Shown: positions 27,634 to 37,655, numbered from the stretch's first letter. The stretch: DNA of 41,553 nucleotides from Lachnospiraceae bacterium (GCA_015057955.1 SVDE01000008.1:1-41553), one strand, 5' to 3'. Notes: generated from the letters alone by a model not told the origin. Made by a program: numbers and translations.

Positions 27634-28116
27634 CTAGATCGTAAGATCACTCTGCTCCTGCAGAGCTGCTGCCTTTTTAACAAGATGTGAGAGAGCAGCG
27701 GCTGCAATAGCTACCGGTATGCCTATGAGTTCAAGACTTAGCAGCATGAGCGCTGTGCCGGGATGGTTCATGCCTGCGAAGAACAGGACAACATCTCCGG
27801 CAAAGATATATATCGAATCTGCCCCTGCCAGAATGGCGATGATCTTAAGATACCTGGCGTTTTCTTCGGAAAATGATCTGTCTTTTCCGATATTTACCGC
27901 TATCAGCCAGCCAAATACCAGAACAGCATAACACGGAAGCCCTGAGATGCTTAAGAATACCAGCCAGGGTACATACATATATGAGAATTCCGGATATTGG
28001 CTGAATGCCAGATACTGCCCGAACGACGGGATCAAAATGCAGTAAAGGAAAAGGCCGAATACTGCGATCGTTATGATGGCTGCCTTCAGCCACCCGGCAA
28101 GTGTCTTCTGACGCAT
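27634..28116 (-). CDS. DUF2975-like membrane protein
   Basis: ~160 aa, four TM helices, paired with XRE as commonly seen; start MRQKTLAGW. Confidence 0.75.
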   Translation of the reverse strand: MRQKTLAGWLKAAIITIAVFGLFLYCILIPSFGQYLAFSQYPEFSYMYVPWLVFLSISGLPCYAVLVFGWLIAVNIGKDRSFSEENARYLKIIAILAGADSIYIFAGDVVLFFAGMNHPGTALMLLSLELIGIPVAIAAAALSHLVKKAAALQEQSDLTI

Positions 28117-28164
28117 TGATGTGTCCTCCTGTTTACATAATTTCAATTCTCATTTCTATGCTGG

Positions 28165-28193
28165 ATTTTATGATGCATACAATCGTTTGTCAA
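28165..28193 (-). promoter_or_regulatory. Sigma-70 type promoter TTGACA-N17-TAAAAT for the DUF2975-XRE-DUF6688 operon
   Basis: Direct reading on the minus strand. Confidence 0.65.
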
Positions 28194-28197
28194 TAAT

Positions 28198-28220
28198 AAT
28201 TTATCGTTTTACGATAAATT
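28198..28220. promoter_or_regulatory. Palindromic operator AATTTATCGT-TTT-ACGATAAATT
   Basis: Perfect 10-bp arms between the divergent operons, abutting the -35 box. Confidence 0.65.
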
Positions 28221-28269
28221 TCACATTTAACGTATCACCTGAAAGTAAATGTGTTATTATACTTCAGTA

Positions 28270-29292
28270 ATGAAGCACTCTTTTTACACAGGTTCATATG
28301 GCAAAGCGGGAGAGAACAGCATCCTTTACTGTCAGATCGACCCTGCGCAGAATATCATAAAAGCGGCTTCGGTCTGTGCAACTGCAGATCATCCCTCATT
28401 TATCCTTAAGCATCCAAATGGGAATATCATTTATGCGGTAAGGGAACTGACTTCGGAAGGCGGGCTTAACGTATTTAAGATTTCTCCCGAAGGACTGATA
28501 CTTATAAAGACCCTTCCTACAATGGGCAAGGATCCGTGTTATCTTTCACTCAGTGAAGATCTGAGGTTCCTTCTTGTGATCAATTACACGGGAGGTTCTT
28601 TTTCTCTTTTCAGGCTGGACGGTGAAGGGATACCTGCAGAACTCACTGCTACAGTCAGACACGAAGGATCCGGTCCCGGAAAGGACCGGCAGGAAGCTGC
28701 GCATCCGCATTGCGGGAAGTTCATAGGCGACAGGCTATATATCACAGATCTTGGCATGGACTGCATGTTCTGTTATCAGCTTGATCCTGTTTGCGGGAGC
28801 CTTGCTGAAATTTACAGACTGCATTTTCCCGCAGGCAGCGGACCGCGCCATATCTGCAAGCCGTCATCGGATAATATTCTGTATGTCAACGGGGAACTGT
28901 CCAGTCAGGTGTTTAAAGTACAGCTTCTAAAAAACACTGCAAAGATAACCGCATGTGCCGGCACACTGCCGGACGGTTTCAAAGGTGAGAACATCACCGC
29001 TGCCATCAGATTGGACGAAGATGAAAAGTTTCTCTTTGTATCCAACCGCGGCGATGACAGCATAGCAATGTTCAGGATCGGTGAGAATGGCGCTCTTATG
29101 CTTACCAGCGTATGCAAGACCGGCGGCAGATGGCCGAGAGACTTTGACATATTCGGAGACATTATCATAATCGCCAACCAGAACAGCAATTCGATCACGT
29201 CGCTTAAGATCGATCATGACACAGGAATTATTAAACCGGCACCGCTTTTCTATGAAGCCGTACAGCCAACCTGCATAATGAAGGAAATCTGA
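28270..29292 (+). CDS. 6-phosphogluconolactonase-type beta-propeller (lactonase family)
   Basis: 340 aa; YTGSYG..., HPHCG...LYITDLGMD, SNRGDDSIAMF, GRWPRDFDI, ANQNSNSI. Confidence 0.85.
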   Translation: MKHSFYTGSYGKAGENSILYCQIDPAQNIIKAASVCATADHPSFILKHPNGNIIYAVRELTSEGGLNVFKISPEGLILIKTLPTMGKDPCYLSLSEDLRFLLVINYTGGSFSLFRLDGEGIPAELTATVRHEGSGPGKDRQEAAHPHCGKFIGDRLYITDLGMDCMFCYQLDPVCGSLAEIYRLHFPAGSGPRHICKPSSDNILYVNGELSSQVFKVQLLKNTAKITACAGTLPDGFKGENITAAIRLDEDEKFLFVSNRGDDSIAMFRIGENGALMLTSVCKTGGRWPRDFDIFGDIIIIANQNSNSITSLKIDHDTGIIKPAPLFYEAVQPTCIMKEI

Positions 29293-29339
29293 AATAAATA
29301 CAAAAGGGGGGGGATATGCGATATTTCCGCATTACAGCA

Positions 29340-30026
29340 ATGAAGATCAAGATCTTAACATTATTACTTATCGGTGTGTTTTGTTTTTCGCTGACTGCCT
29401 GCGAAAATGGCAGCGTTCAGAGTATTTTTGAAAACACAGACGCTCAGGACATTAGCGAAGATGCGGAGGATGAGTATCATCCAATAGTCCCTGATGCTGT
29501 CATCAAAATCAGCGAAGAAGATGATAAAGCTTTGACCGGAACACTTACAGAGGATTCATATACGAATCCGTACTTCGGCTTAAAGTTCAACAAACCTGCT
29601 GATGGAACTATCAGGAGCATCATGGATGACGGAACCGACATCATGCCGTTTGCCAGGACCTATACAGACGGGATAGGCGGTATGCATATCAACATCCTCA
29701 GTGATGACGGAAGCGTATCCGCAACTATTCAGGCCTCGCCCCAGGACAGACTGGGAAAAACCGAAGAAGAGATAATCCGGGAAAGAATAGAACTGGAAAA
29801 AGATCTGAATGAAAGCATGGAGGCTGATTCAGAGATCACCATGGAGAACATTTCGATAGTCGGCGTAGAACATCCTGCATATTGCGAGACCTACAGTGAT
29901 GAGGACGGGACCCGGAAAAATATTTATGTCTGCATCCTGAAGGGTGATTTTGAGTGTGACATTGCCATAAGCGCCGCTCCGGAAAAATTTGATGAAATGG
30001 CAGGACTTATTGAGAGATATGACTGA
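29340..30026 (+). CDS. Lipoprotein of unknown function
   Basis: Signal peptide with lipobox SLTAC; start MKIKILTLLLIGVFC. Confidence 0.75.
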   Translation: MKIKILTLLLIGVFCFSLTACENGSVQSIFENTDAQDISEDAEDEYHPIVPDAVIKISEEDDKALTGTLTEDSYTNPYFGLKFNKPADGTIRSIMDDGTDIMPFARTYTDGIGGMHINILSDDGSVSATIQASPQDRLGKTEEEIIRERIELEKDLNESMEADSEITMENISIVGVEHPAYCETYSDEDGTRKNIYVCILKGDFECDIAISAAPEKFDEMAGLIERYD

Positions 30027-30585
30027 ATACGAAAAACTTGAAGCCGGACTGGAATACTACATGCGCGACCCGGAGATCCGGAAGATGAAGATCCGGGCAG
30101 TTAGCGGATGTGAAAAACTGAATTCAATAAGCATCCTGGATCCCGAAGCAAAGGAAGCCGCAATAAGGGAGCTCTTCGCAGATGTGGGAGAGGCGCCCAC
30201 AGTGCTGCCGGGTTTTTACTGCGACTATGGACTCAACATTCATGTTGGAGATAACTTCCTCTCCAATTACAATGTGATCATTCTTGACCGCGGTCCTGTA
30301 AATATCGGGAACAATGTCCTGTTAGGACCGGGAACCGTGATCACTGCTGTAGGCCACCCGCTCTCGCCCAAAGGCAGAAGGGAATACCTCGCCTACATGA
30401 AGCCGGTAACGATTGGGGATGATGTATGGATGGGCGCCAATGTGACTGTCCTCCCCGGAGTGACAATAGGAAATAACGTGATAGTCGCCGCCGGAGCAGT
30501 TGTAGATAAAGACGTTCCGGACAACTGCATTGTCGGCGGAGTACCGGCTAAGATCATAAAGACGATAGAGAATGATGTCTTATAA
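30019..30585 (+). CDS. Sugar O-acetyltransferase (maltose/galactoside acetyltransferase family, left-handed beta-helix)
   Basis: MTEYEKLEAGLEYYMRDPEI, NVLLGPGTVITAVGHPL, hexapeptide repeats VTIGDDVWMGANVTVLPGVTIGNNVIV. Confidence 0.92.
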   Translation: MTEYEKLEAGLEYYMRDPEIRKMKIRAVSGCEKLNSISILDPEAKEAAIRELFADVGEAPTVLPGFYCDYGLNIHVGDNFLSNYNVIILDRGPVNIGNNVLLGPGTVITAVGHPLSPKGRREYLAYMKPVTIGDDVWMGANVTVLPGVTIGNNVIVAAGAVVDKDVPDNCIVGGVPAKIIKTIENDVL

Positions 30586-31857
30586 TGCGCGCCTGATCGT
30601 GAAGTAGAACTGGGATCCCTGGCCTTCTATGCTCTTGACCCAGATTTTCTCTCCAAGATTATTGATCGCGGCCTTAGCTATGGAAAGCCCTAACCCGCTC
30701 CCGGCGATCTTATCATTCCTTTTAGCGCGATAGAAACGTTCAAAAATATGCGGCAGATCACTTTCCGATATCCCGCATCCGTTATCGGAAATGCTTACGA
30801 CAACCTGCCTCCGTTCAATGACTGCAGCAACATTGATCTTTCCCTGCCGTTCTGTATCTGAAGATAATGTACCCGGGTCTTCTCCATCAACTGTATTTTT
30901 AGGCGTAAATTTAACGGCATTGCTCATCAGGTTATCAAATACAACTCTGATAAGCGCAACATCTGTCCTGAGCATGGGGAGCTGTTCAAACTCTTTAGTG
31001 AACACTAGATCTATACCCATAAGTTCACATAGCAGCAAATATGTCTCGCAGGATTCCCTGAACACTTCGCAGCCTTCAACGCTTTCGATCTTAACGTTAT
31101 CGGTATTATTATGCAGTTTTGAAAACTGAAGAACATCCTGTATGAGATTCTGTTCTTTTGCCGCCTCTTCAATGATCAGGTTGTAATAGCTGTTCTCGTC
31201 TCCATCGGCCATTCCGTCCGCAAGGGCTTCGGCCAGAGCTTTGATGGAGGCTATCGGCGTTTTCAGTTCATGGGTAATGTTGTCCGTATACTGGTTTCTC
31301 AAAGCAACAAGTCTTCTTGCGCGCCTGTTATTTGCAAACCAGAAGACCATGTTGATGGCATATAAAAAAGTAAAGCTGATAAAACAGGATAAAAGTGTTT
31401 CGAGCAGGTCTTTGTACTCATCGCGGGCGAGCATGAAGCCTATAGTTTCACCGTTCTTAATTATCGGCAAACCTGTGATGACATATGAAGTACCAAGCGG
31501 TATACCGCTGTTGTAATAATAAATGATCTTCATCTGCGGCTCACCGTTAAGAACCCTTTCGACATTGACAAGTCCTATCATTTCCTCCGGCGTATATGAA
31601 TGTGCAAATGGCTCCCGTTCACGTGAAAGCAGAAGGTTTCCGTCCCTGTCATAATAATACAGGCTTTCATTTCCCAGATCCCTGTTATCGCCTGCGATAA
31701 AATCATTTACTCTGTTCTGTTTGAACTGCATGTTTCTGTCACGCTTTGACCAGATAACAAAATAACAAATGGTTTGGAAAATAAGCAGGAGACCTACCAG
31801 ATAAACAAGTATCAGTCCTGCTGTCATCAGTATTTTCTTAACCCTTTGTGATCTCAT
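30580..31857 (-). CDS. Sensor histidine kinase
   Basis: 425 aa; two TM helices, NITHELKTPIASIKALAEAL H-box, DNGCGISESDLPHIFERFYRA, GSGLGLSIAK. Confidence 0.93.
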   Translation of the reverse strand: MRSQRVKKILMTAGLILVYLVGLLLIFQTICYFVIWSKRDRNMQFKQNRVNDFIAGDNRDLGNESLYYYDRDGNLLLSREREPFAHSYTPEEMIGLVNVERVLNGEPQMKIIYYYNSGIPLGTSYVITGLPIIKNGETIGFMLARDEYKDLLETLLSCFISFTFLYAINMVFWFANNRRARRLVALRNQYTDNITHELKTPIASIKALAEALADGMADGDENSYYNLIIEEAAKEQNLIQDVLQFSKLHNNTDNVKIESVEGCEVFRESCETYLLLCELMGIDLVFTKEFEQLPMLRTDVALIRVVFDNLMSNAVKFTPKNTVDGEDPGTLSSDTERQGKINVAAVIERRQVVVSISDNGCGISESDLPHIFERFYRAKRNDKIAGSGLGLSIAKAAINNLGEKIWVKSIEGQGSQFYFTIRRAL

Positions 31858-32543
31858 CAGACCTCCTCAAGCTTGTAGCCGACTCCGAAAACAGTTGTTA
31901 TCGCGAAGTGAGCTTCCTCTTTATTAGGTATCAGCTTCTTACGCAGCCTGGTTATCATTATATCGACGATCCGGGACTCTCCGACATAATTAACGCCCCA
32001 CACCTCATTCATGATCCTCTCTCTGGACATGACTTTTCCTGCATGGGTAATAAGAAAACGCAGCACTTCAAATTCCTTTGTGGCCAGAACTACTTTTTCG
32101 CCGTTTACAAAAACCTCATATGACTCAGGATACACACTCAGCTCACCTACCTTAAGACCGTCCAGTTCAGGATACATGCTGTACAGCTTTAAGAGTTTCT
32201 GTGCTCTTAGAACTACTTCCTTTGGCGAAAATGGTTTTGTTACATAATCATCTGCTCCGATCTCAAGCATTGAGATCCGGTCAATGGCATCTGACTTTGC
32301 AGAAAGGATTATGATCGGAATCTTATAATTTGAGCGGATCTTCTCACAGACTTCATTTCCGAGCATTCCCGGAAGCATAAGGTCCAGGATCACTAAATCT
32401 ATGTTATTAGAGTCAAAAAGGCTCAATGCCTCTTCTCCTGAAGAGGCATTGAGCACACTGATATCCAGATCAGTAAAGTAACCGCTTAGACTTTTGCTTA
32501 TTGCGGGATTATCATCACAGATCAAAACTGTAATTTCCTTCAT
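31857..32543 (-). CDS. OmpR-family response regulator
   Basis: MKEITVLICDDNPAISKSL..., LVILDLMLPG, EIGADDYVTKPF, winged-helix C-terminus. Confidence 0.93.
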   Translation of the reverse strand: MKEITVLICDDNPAISKSLSGYFTDLDISVLNASSGEEALSLFDSNNIDLVILDLMLPGMLGNEVCEKIRSNYKIPIIILSAKSDAIDRISMLEIGADDYVTKPFSPKEVVLRAQKLLKLYSMYPELDGLKVGELSVYPESYEVFVNGEKVVLATKEFEVLRFLITHAGKVMSRERIMNEVWGVNYVGESRIVDIMITRLRKKLIPNKEEAHFAITTVFGVGYKLEEV

Positions 32544-32623
32544 GATACGACTCCCCCTAATATCACCCGAACATATTTTGACATTTTCCAAGCGGAAAAA
32601 CAATACTTATTACCGGATGATCA

Positions 32624-33997
32624 TTATTCCTCGATTATCAGTTCATGGGTTTCCGGATTCCTGCTGAAGTGAGAGAAGAACTCGCAGACTTCTTCCGCCC
32701 ACATGTATGTTACCCAGTGACCGGTCTGCGGAACTGCCATGAATCTGACAATGACCTTGCCGTCTTTGTCATAGTCTTCGCCGAACTGATATGTAAGTCC
32801 GCCTTCAACTGTCTTTGAATACTCATTATCAAAATTAAGACCGAATTTGACCGAAGCAGGCTGAGTATCATCATTGTTCAGCTCACTGAAGTAAGCATTG
32901 ACTTCATCCATTGTTGTTGTGGTCGTGGCTCCGCATGAAGTGATCCAGCCGTTGACTTCGGCAAGTCTCTCCTCAACTGTTTTGCTGACGCCTTTGCCCA
33001 TCTCATGAAGTTCTTCTGAGATCGGCCAGCGCATCTCGGTATCGCACATGCCGTATACCATCATCATGCCAAGTCTGTTAGCGGCAATGAGAGCCATGGG
33101 ATCAGCACCAAGATCTCCTCCGGCCACACCTGAGCCCTGGATGGCAGCTCCTGTTGCGGGACTTGCAGCAGCAATGATGTCTGCATTTTCCTGTGCCATG
33201 TATCCGGCTGCATTTCCGCCGCCTGAATATCCGGCAACATATACTCTTGATTCATCTACATCGTAATTCTGTTTAACCTCTTCCCAGGTAGCGCGGAATA
33301 CATAAGACTCGCGTGTGCATCCGGCTTGCTGAGCTAATGTATCAAACACCTGTGTCTCATCGCCGATCCCCCAGTGAGGAGCAACTACGAGCCAACCGCG
33401 CTTTGCAGCCTCTTCAATATATCCGAAGGATTCGATGTTGAAGATCTTCTGTCCGCCGCCATGGTTTACAAAAAGAACGGGCATCTTGGTTCCGGCAGCG
33501 ATATTGGTCGGGCAGTAAACTGCATAATCAGGACAGGTGCTCTGCTCATTAAACTCTTCATCCCCATGGTAGATGACCTTTTCCATGCCAAGAGCTGCCC
33601 AATGGTTCACAATACCTGTATCCATGGTATTTCTTGAACCGAGTGACATGAGATAATAATGCTCAATATCGAACTCTCCTAAGGGACTGTCGATATATTT
33701 TTTCATGTCAAATCCGCGGGATTCTTCTCCACGCTGGGTCCTGTTAATGGTTCCGTCAGCGTTATACCAAAGATATCTGGCCGGATAATCATATTCGCCG
33801 GACACTTCCGCTTCTGTCTCTTCTTCCGTTTCAGCCTCTGTTTCAGCAGCTTCTGTTTCAGGAGCTGCCGTGGTTTCAGGAGCAAGGGTAGTCTCCGGAG
33901 CAGCTGTGGTCTGGGCAGGTGTGCTGCCGCATCCGGCCATGCATAAAGCCATTATAGCCGCAAGGGCGATCGCAATAATTGCTCTTAACTTTTTCAT
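32624..33997 (-). CDS. Secreted alpha/beta-hydrolase lipoprotein
   Basis: MKKLRAIIAIALAAIMALCMAGCG lipobox; Thr/Glu/Ala low-complexity linker; AGYSGGGNAAG nucleophile elbow. Confidence 0.82.
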   Translation of the reverse strand: MKKLRAIIAIALAAIMALCMAGCGSTPAQTTAAPETTLAPETTAAPETEAAETEAETEEETEAEVSGEYDYPARYLWYNADGTINRTQRGEESRGFDMKKYIDSPLGEFDIEHYYLMSLGSRNTMDTGIVNHWAALGMEKVIYHGDEEFNEQSTCPDYAVYCPTNIAAGTKMPVLFVNHGGGQKIFNIESFGYIEEAAKRGWLVVAPHWGIGDETQVFDTLAQQAGCTRESYVFRATWEEVKQNYDVDESRVYVAGYSGGGNAAGYMAQENADIIAAASPATGAAIQGSGVAGGDLGADPMALIAANRLGMMMVYGMCDTEMRWPISEELHEMGKGVSKTVEERLAEVNGWITSCGATTTTTMDEVNAYFSELNNDDTQPASVKFGLNFDNEYSKTVEGGLTYQFGEDYDKDGKVIVRFMAVPQTGHWVTYMWAEEVCEFFSHFSRNPETHELIIEE

Positions 33998-34079
33998 TTT
34001 CGTATCTCCTTTCAATTGAACCTATTAATATAAAAAATTTTATCAACGGACGACCGGCCAAAATATCACATTTCATTTC

Positions 34080-34115
34080 AGATTTGTATAAAGTTTGTAA
34101 CCTGACCGTAACAAA
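34080..34115 (-). promoter_or_regulatory. Promoter module TTGTTA-N18-TATACA with TTACAA element, upstream of the hydrolase
   Basis: Minus strand CTCCTTTGTTACGGTCAGGTTACAAACTTTATACAAATCTG; strong match to 41366-41410. Confidence 0.5.
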
Positions 34116-34139
34116 GGAGCCGGGATCATTTGTGTATTA

Positions 34140-34799
34140 TTACCGATTCTGCAATACGACTGCCGCAGGATCTTCAACGCGGTTCTCATTCGGAACAGTT
34201 TTGTATTTCTGATCTCTCTCAAGAAAATGCAAGCCAAACATAAGCCCTGACGAAACTGCCGTTCCAATGAGAATGATCACTGGAAACCTTGAGCCTTCAG
34301 GAATGGAAAATACTCCGGCTACAGCCTGCGCGACCGCTGTAACTGCAATTGAAACCGCATTCCATATCGGAACCTTTTCCATTGCACCCGGACCGATCTT
34401 GTATTCATGGATCGTCATGCGTGGATGCAGAAGGCAGTTTGCCAGAGCCTTGCCGCTGAACACAAAAAGGGCAAATGAAACTGCCTGCAGGAGGTTCACA
34501 TACCATACGGAATTTACCGGATGATCCTGCAGACCGAAGAAAATATACAGACCGGCTGATAGAACAAAGAGAATGGTCTCAATGATCCTTACTGCGCGGG
34601 TACCTTTCAGGTCTTTATCCAGAGCATAATATGACCAGACATAAACCCGCCTGATCTTCCTCCTGCCTTTGTCATCATTTTCAACAAACTCCGCATAACC
34701 TTCAAAATAGTTATGGTAAGCACGGCTGTGCCCGGCGCTGTACAGCTGATTAAACCCTTCGGCTTCTATCTTTTTTTTCTCATATCCGTCGCTGCGCAT
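34140..34799 (-). CDS. Hypothetical membrane protein (~4 TM)
   Basis: MRSDGYEKKKIEAEGFNQLYSAGHSRAYHNYFEGYAEF...; the ORF track start at 34820 is a TTG, so the ATG at 34799 is preferred. Confidence 0.6.
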   Translation of the reverse strand: MRSDGYEKKKIEAEGFNQLYSAGHSRAYHNYFEGYAEFVENDDKGRRKIRRVYVWSYYALDKDLKGTRAVRIIETILFVLSAGLYIFFGLQDHPVNSVWYVNLLQAVSFALFVFSGKALANCLLHPRMTIHEYKIGPGAMEKVPIWNAVSIAVTAVAQAVAGVFSIPEGSRFPVIILIGTAVSSGLMFGLHFLERDQKYKTVPNENRVEDPAAVVLQNR

Positions 34800-34821
34800 T
34801 TCCGATGATCCCAATGACAAT

Positions 34822-34860
34822 GGGGACAGTCACCATTCGAAGGAGAAAGGGACTGCCCCC
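34822..34860. repeat. Imperfect inverted repeat GGGGACAGTC ... GACTGCCCCC (REP/MITE-like)
   Basis: 10-bp arms with one mismatch, between dppA and the membrane protein gene. Confidence 0.45.
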
Positions 34861-34902
34861 TAAACGTGTTATCAGATTACATTAGTTTCCCTGCTTCCGG
34901 GA

Positions 34903-36606
34903 TCAGTCAAGATAATAATCACATGCACCAAGCTGGAATCCGCCTGATCCGCGGTTGATACCTGTCCTTACAAATGTAATGACGTTAGGATCAAATGCGT
35001 AGATCTTGCTTACATTGATATAAGGATATAACAGGGCATTGTCATTAATATACTCAATCACTTCTTTAGTTGCTTCTTTGCTGTATCCGGAAGTTGAAGT
35101 TGCCTTGCTGAGCATTTCCTGGAATGCATCATCTACATAGTAGTTGTTAGGATATCCTTCAATTGTTCCCTGAGTAGCACTCATGGATTTATACAGACCG
35201 ATAATGGCATAATTCATGTCGCCAAAACCGCCGTTCCAGATATCCCATGATGTCATGTCAGACCTGTACTGTTTGTTAAGTGCAGCTTCGATAGTGACGA
35301 TCTCCACATTGATGCCGACTTCTCCAAGCATGTTTGCGATAACCTGGGCAGAAGTGGTCTTAAGCGGGAATGTATTGGTCACAAATTTAATGGGTGTTCC
35401 GTCATATCCTGATTTTTCAAGGTATTCCTTGGCAAGATCCGGATCGTATACGTTAAGATAAGAGTCTATGTCCTCCCATGAAGGGTCAAAGTCTCCTGCA
35501 CCTGTCGGAACGAAGGTCTTAGGAACAGGATAAAGATCCGGTCCGTTTACCTGTGAAACAGCATCGCTGTTGATCGCATAGAACATTGCAAGACGGAAAT
35601 CTTTATTGCTGCAGATAGAGTTCTCGCTGCAGTTACATTCAATGGCGGCATTTGTCTCACCGATAGAGTAATACAGATTTGCATTCTCGGAATACTGGCC
35701 GGTGATATAATCTGCAAGAATATCAGCTGTCAGCTGGATGTATGTGGTCTCACCATTCTGGAAAGAAAGCTTTCTCATTTCAGCATCCGCAACGACATCC
35801 CATTCAATAGTCTGGACATTTGCTTTGGCAAACGGTGAACGAAGAGATTCATCAGTCTGCCAATAGTCATCTCTTGCCTCGACAACAGTTGAATTGCTGG
35901 CCATGAAGCTTACAAGCTTGTACGGGCCTGTTCCGACAGGATCCCTTGACATGTCATGCTCGCTGTAAGCCTTTTCGGAAACAATATTTACCTGGCTGAG
36001 CATTGATGCAAATGCTGTAAGTGAGTCGATCGGTTTATTCCATGTGAAAGTGACTTCATAATCACCTGTTGCCTCAACACTTTCAAAATAACCGAAGTCA
36101 TTTGCATATCCGCTGTCCTTAACAAGGTTGTAGCTGAATACTACGTCATCAGCAGTGATCTTGTTGCCGTCTGTGTCCTCAATATAGTCAAAGATCTCTA
36201 CTTTAACATGAGTATCATCGACTTCCTCCCAGGATTTTGCAAGACGTCCGACGAACTCGCCTACTTCGATCTCGTCAAGCAGCGGCTCATAGATGGCTGC
36301 AACCTGCATGGATTTTCCAAGGTCACGAATGTTGTTGAAAGGCTGAAGTTCCATGCAGTCCTGCTGCTGGGCTACAACTACCTTTTCATAGCGTTCGTCA
36401 CTGTTGGCTGTTGACTTGCGCTCTTCATTGACAGTTGTTGTCTCAGACGGAAGATTGTCCAGGATAGAGCTTGTTGTGGCCTCGGTCTGCCCGCCTTCCT
36501 GGTTTCCTGATCCACCGGCAGGCTGTGCGGAACCGCCGCAGGCTGCAAGACTGAGTACTACCGCAATGCTGAGCAGTAACGCGATCAGTTTAGTTGCTTT
36601 TTTCAT
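34903..36606 (-). CDS. dppA: Peptide/nickel ABC transporter substrate-binding protein (SBP family 5)
   Basis: 567 aa lipoprotein (LSLAACGG); family 5 SBP pattern; last gene of a dpp/opp operon. Confidence 0.9.
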   Translation of the reverse strand: MKKATKLIALLLSIAVVLSLAACGGSAQPAGGSGNQEGGQTEATTSSILDNLPSETTTVNEERKSTANSDERYEKVVVAQQQDCMELQPFNNIRDLGKSMQVAAIYEPLLDEIEVGEFVGRLAKSWEEVDDTHVKVEIFDYIEDTDGNKITADDVVFSYNLVKDSGYANDFGYFESVEATGDYEVTFTWNKPIDSLTAFASMLSQVNIVSEKAYSEHDMSRDPVGTGPYKLVSFMASNSTVVEARDDYWQTDESLRSPFAKANVQTIEWDVVADAEMRKLSFQNGETTYIQLTADILADYITGQYSENANLYYSIGETNAAIECNCSENSICSNKDFRLAMFYAINSDAVSQVNGPDLYPVPKTFVPTGAGDFDPSWEDIDSYLNVYDPDLAKEYLEKSGYDGTPIKFVTNTFPLKTTSAQVIANMLGEVGINVEIVTIEAALNKQYRSDMTSWDIWNGGFGDMNYAIIGLYKSMSATQGTIEGYPNNYYVDDAFQEMLSKATSTSGYSKEATKEVIEYINDNALLYPYINVSKIYAFDPNVITFVRTGINRGSGGFQLGACDYYLD

Positions 36607-36642
36607 TTTTCTTTTCCTCCAAAAAAATCTTTTTTGATGGTT

Positions 36643-36695
36643 AAAGCTCCTTTACCGGGGCTTTCATATTTTACAAAGCCTCTCTTCCGGGCTCT
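36643..36695 (-). promoter_or_regulatory. Intercistronic element with mutually exclusive hairpins upstream of dppA
   Basis: Minus strand GAGGCTTT-N10-AAAGCCCC-N6-GGAGCTTT; the middle segment can pair with either flank. Confidence 0.4.
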
Positions 36696-36704
36696 GTTAT
36701 ATGC

Positions 36705-37655
36705 TTAATTGATCTCCTTCGCCCTGCAGCAGTAAACGAAATGTCCGGGGCTTACCTCTTCAAGCTTCTGAGGCTCACGGCATTCGTCCTTTGCGTACGG
36801 ACATCTCGGCGCGAAACGGCATCCCGGTGCCGGGTTGATCGCAGAAGTTATCTCCCCTTCCATGATTATGCGCTGCATGGGATGTCTGATATCTACAGAA
36901 GGTATGGCAGAGAGAAGGGCTTTGGTATAAGGATGCAGGTTGTTATTGAACAGCTCCTCTGTTTCACATTTTTCAACCAACTGCCCCAGATACATTACGC
37001 ATATCTCATCTGATATGTGTCTTACGACTGACAGATCATGTGTGACAAACATGTATGCCATTTGTCTCTGATCCTGCAGATCCATGAGAAGATTAAGGAC
37101 CTGTGCCTGTATGGAAACATCCAATGCGCTGACCGGCTCATCGCAGACAATGAAATCCGGTTCAAGTGCCAGCGCTCTCGCAATGCAGACCCTCTGGCGG
37201 CGGCCGCCGTCAAGCTCATGCGGATATGAATATCTCAGCCTGTCATCGATACCGACTGTACGCATCAGCTCTGCTGTGCGCTCATTGATCTCGGCTCTCG
37301 AAAACCTGCCGCTAAGCCTCAGCGGCTCAGTTACGGTTGTATTAATGCTCTTTCTGGGATTCAGAGATGAATAAGGATCCTGGAATACCATCTGCATTTT
37401 GGCTCTGGCATTACGGAGCATCCTTCCCCCGACATGCGTGATATCCTGCCCGTTGAGAAGCACTGTTCCTTCAGTTGCTTCATGAAGACGGATAACAGTC
37501 CTGCCAAGCGTCGATTTCCCGCACCCGGATTCGCCAACCACGCCAAGCGTATGTCCGCGCTCGATCGTAAAAGACACATCGTCCACAGCATGATTAGTGC
37601 CAAGGGGTCCATAGAAATATTTCTTAAGATTTTTTACTTCAATTATATTATCCAC
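36705..37655 (-). CDS. dppF: Oligopeptide/dipeptide ABC transporter ATP-binding protein (DppF/OppF)
   Basis: GESGCGKSTLGR Walker A, HELDGGRRQRV signature (variant of LSGGQ), Walker B; C-terminal Cys region. Confidence 0.92.
   Translation of the reverse strand: MDNIIEVKNLKKYFYGPLGTNHAVDDVSFTIERGHTLGVVGESGCGKSTLGRTVIRLHEATEGTVLLNGQDITHVGGRMLRNARAKMQMVFQDPYSSLNPRKSINTTVTEPLRLSGRFSRAEINERTAELMRTVGIDDRLRYSYPHELDGGRRQRVCIARALALEPDFIVCDEPVSALDVSIQAQVLNLLMDLQDQRQMAYMFVTHDLSVVRHISDEICVMYLGQLVEKCETEELFNNNLHPYTKALLSAIPSVDIRHPMQRIIMEGEITSAINPAPGCRFAPRCPYAKDECREPQKLEEVSPGHFVYCCRAKEIN

Noticed and set aside
33780-33930. Low-complexity repeats in the hydrolase gene (TTAAPETTLAPETTAAPETEAAETEAETEEE)
   Set aside because: Ordinary lipoprotein linker composition, also seen in the 6123..7958 lipoprotein.
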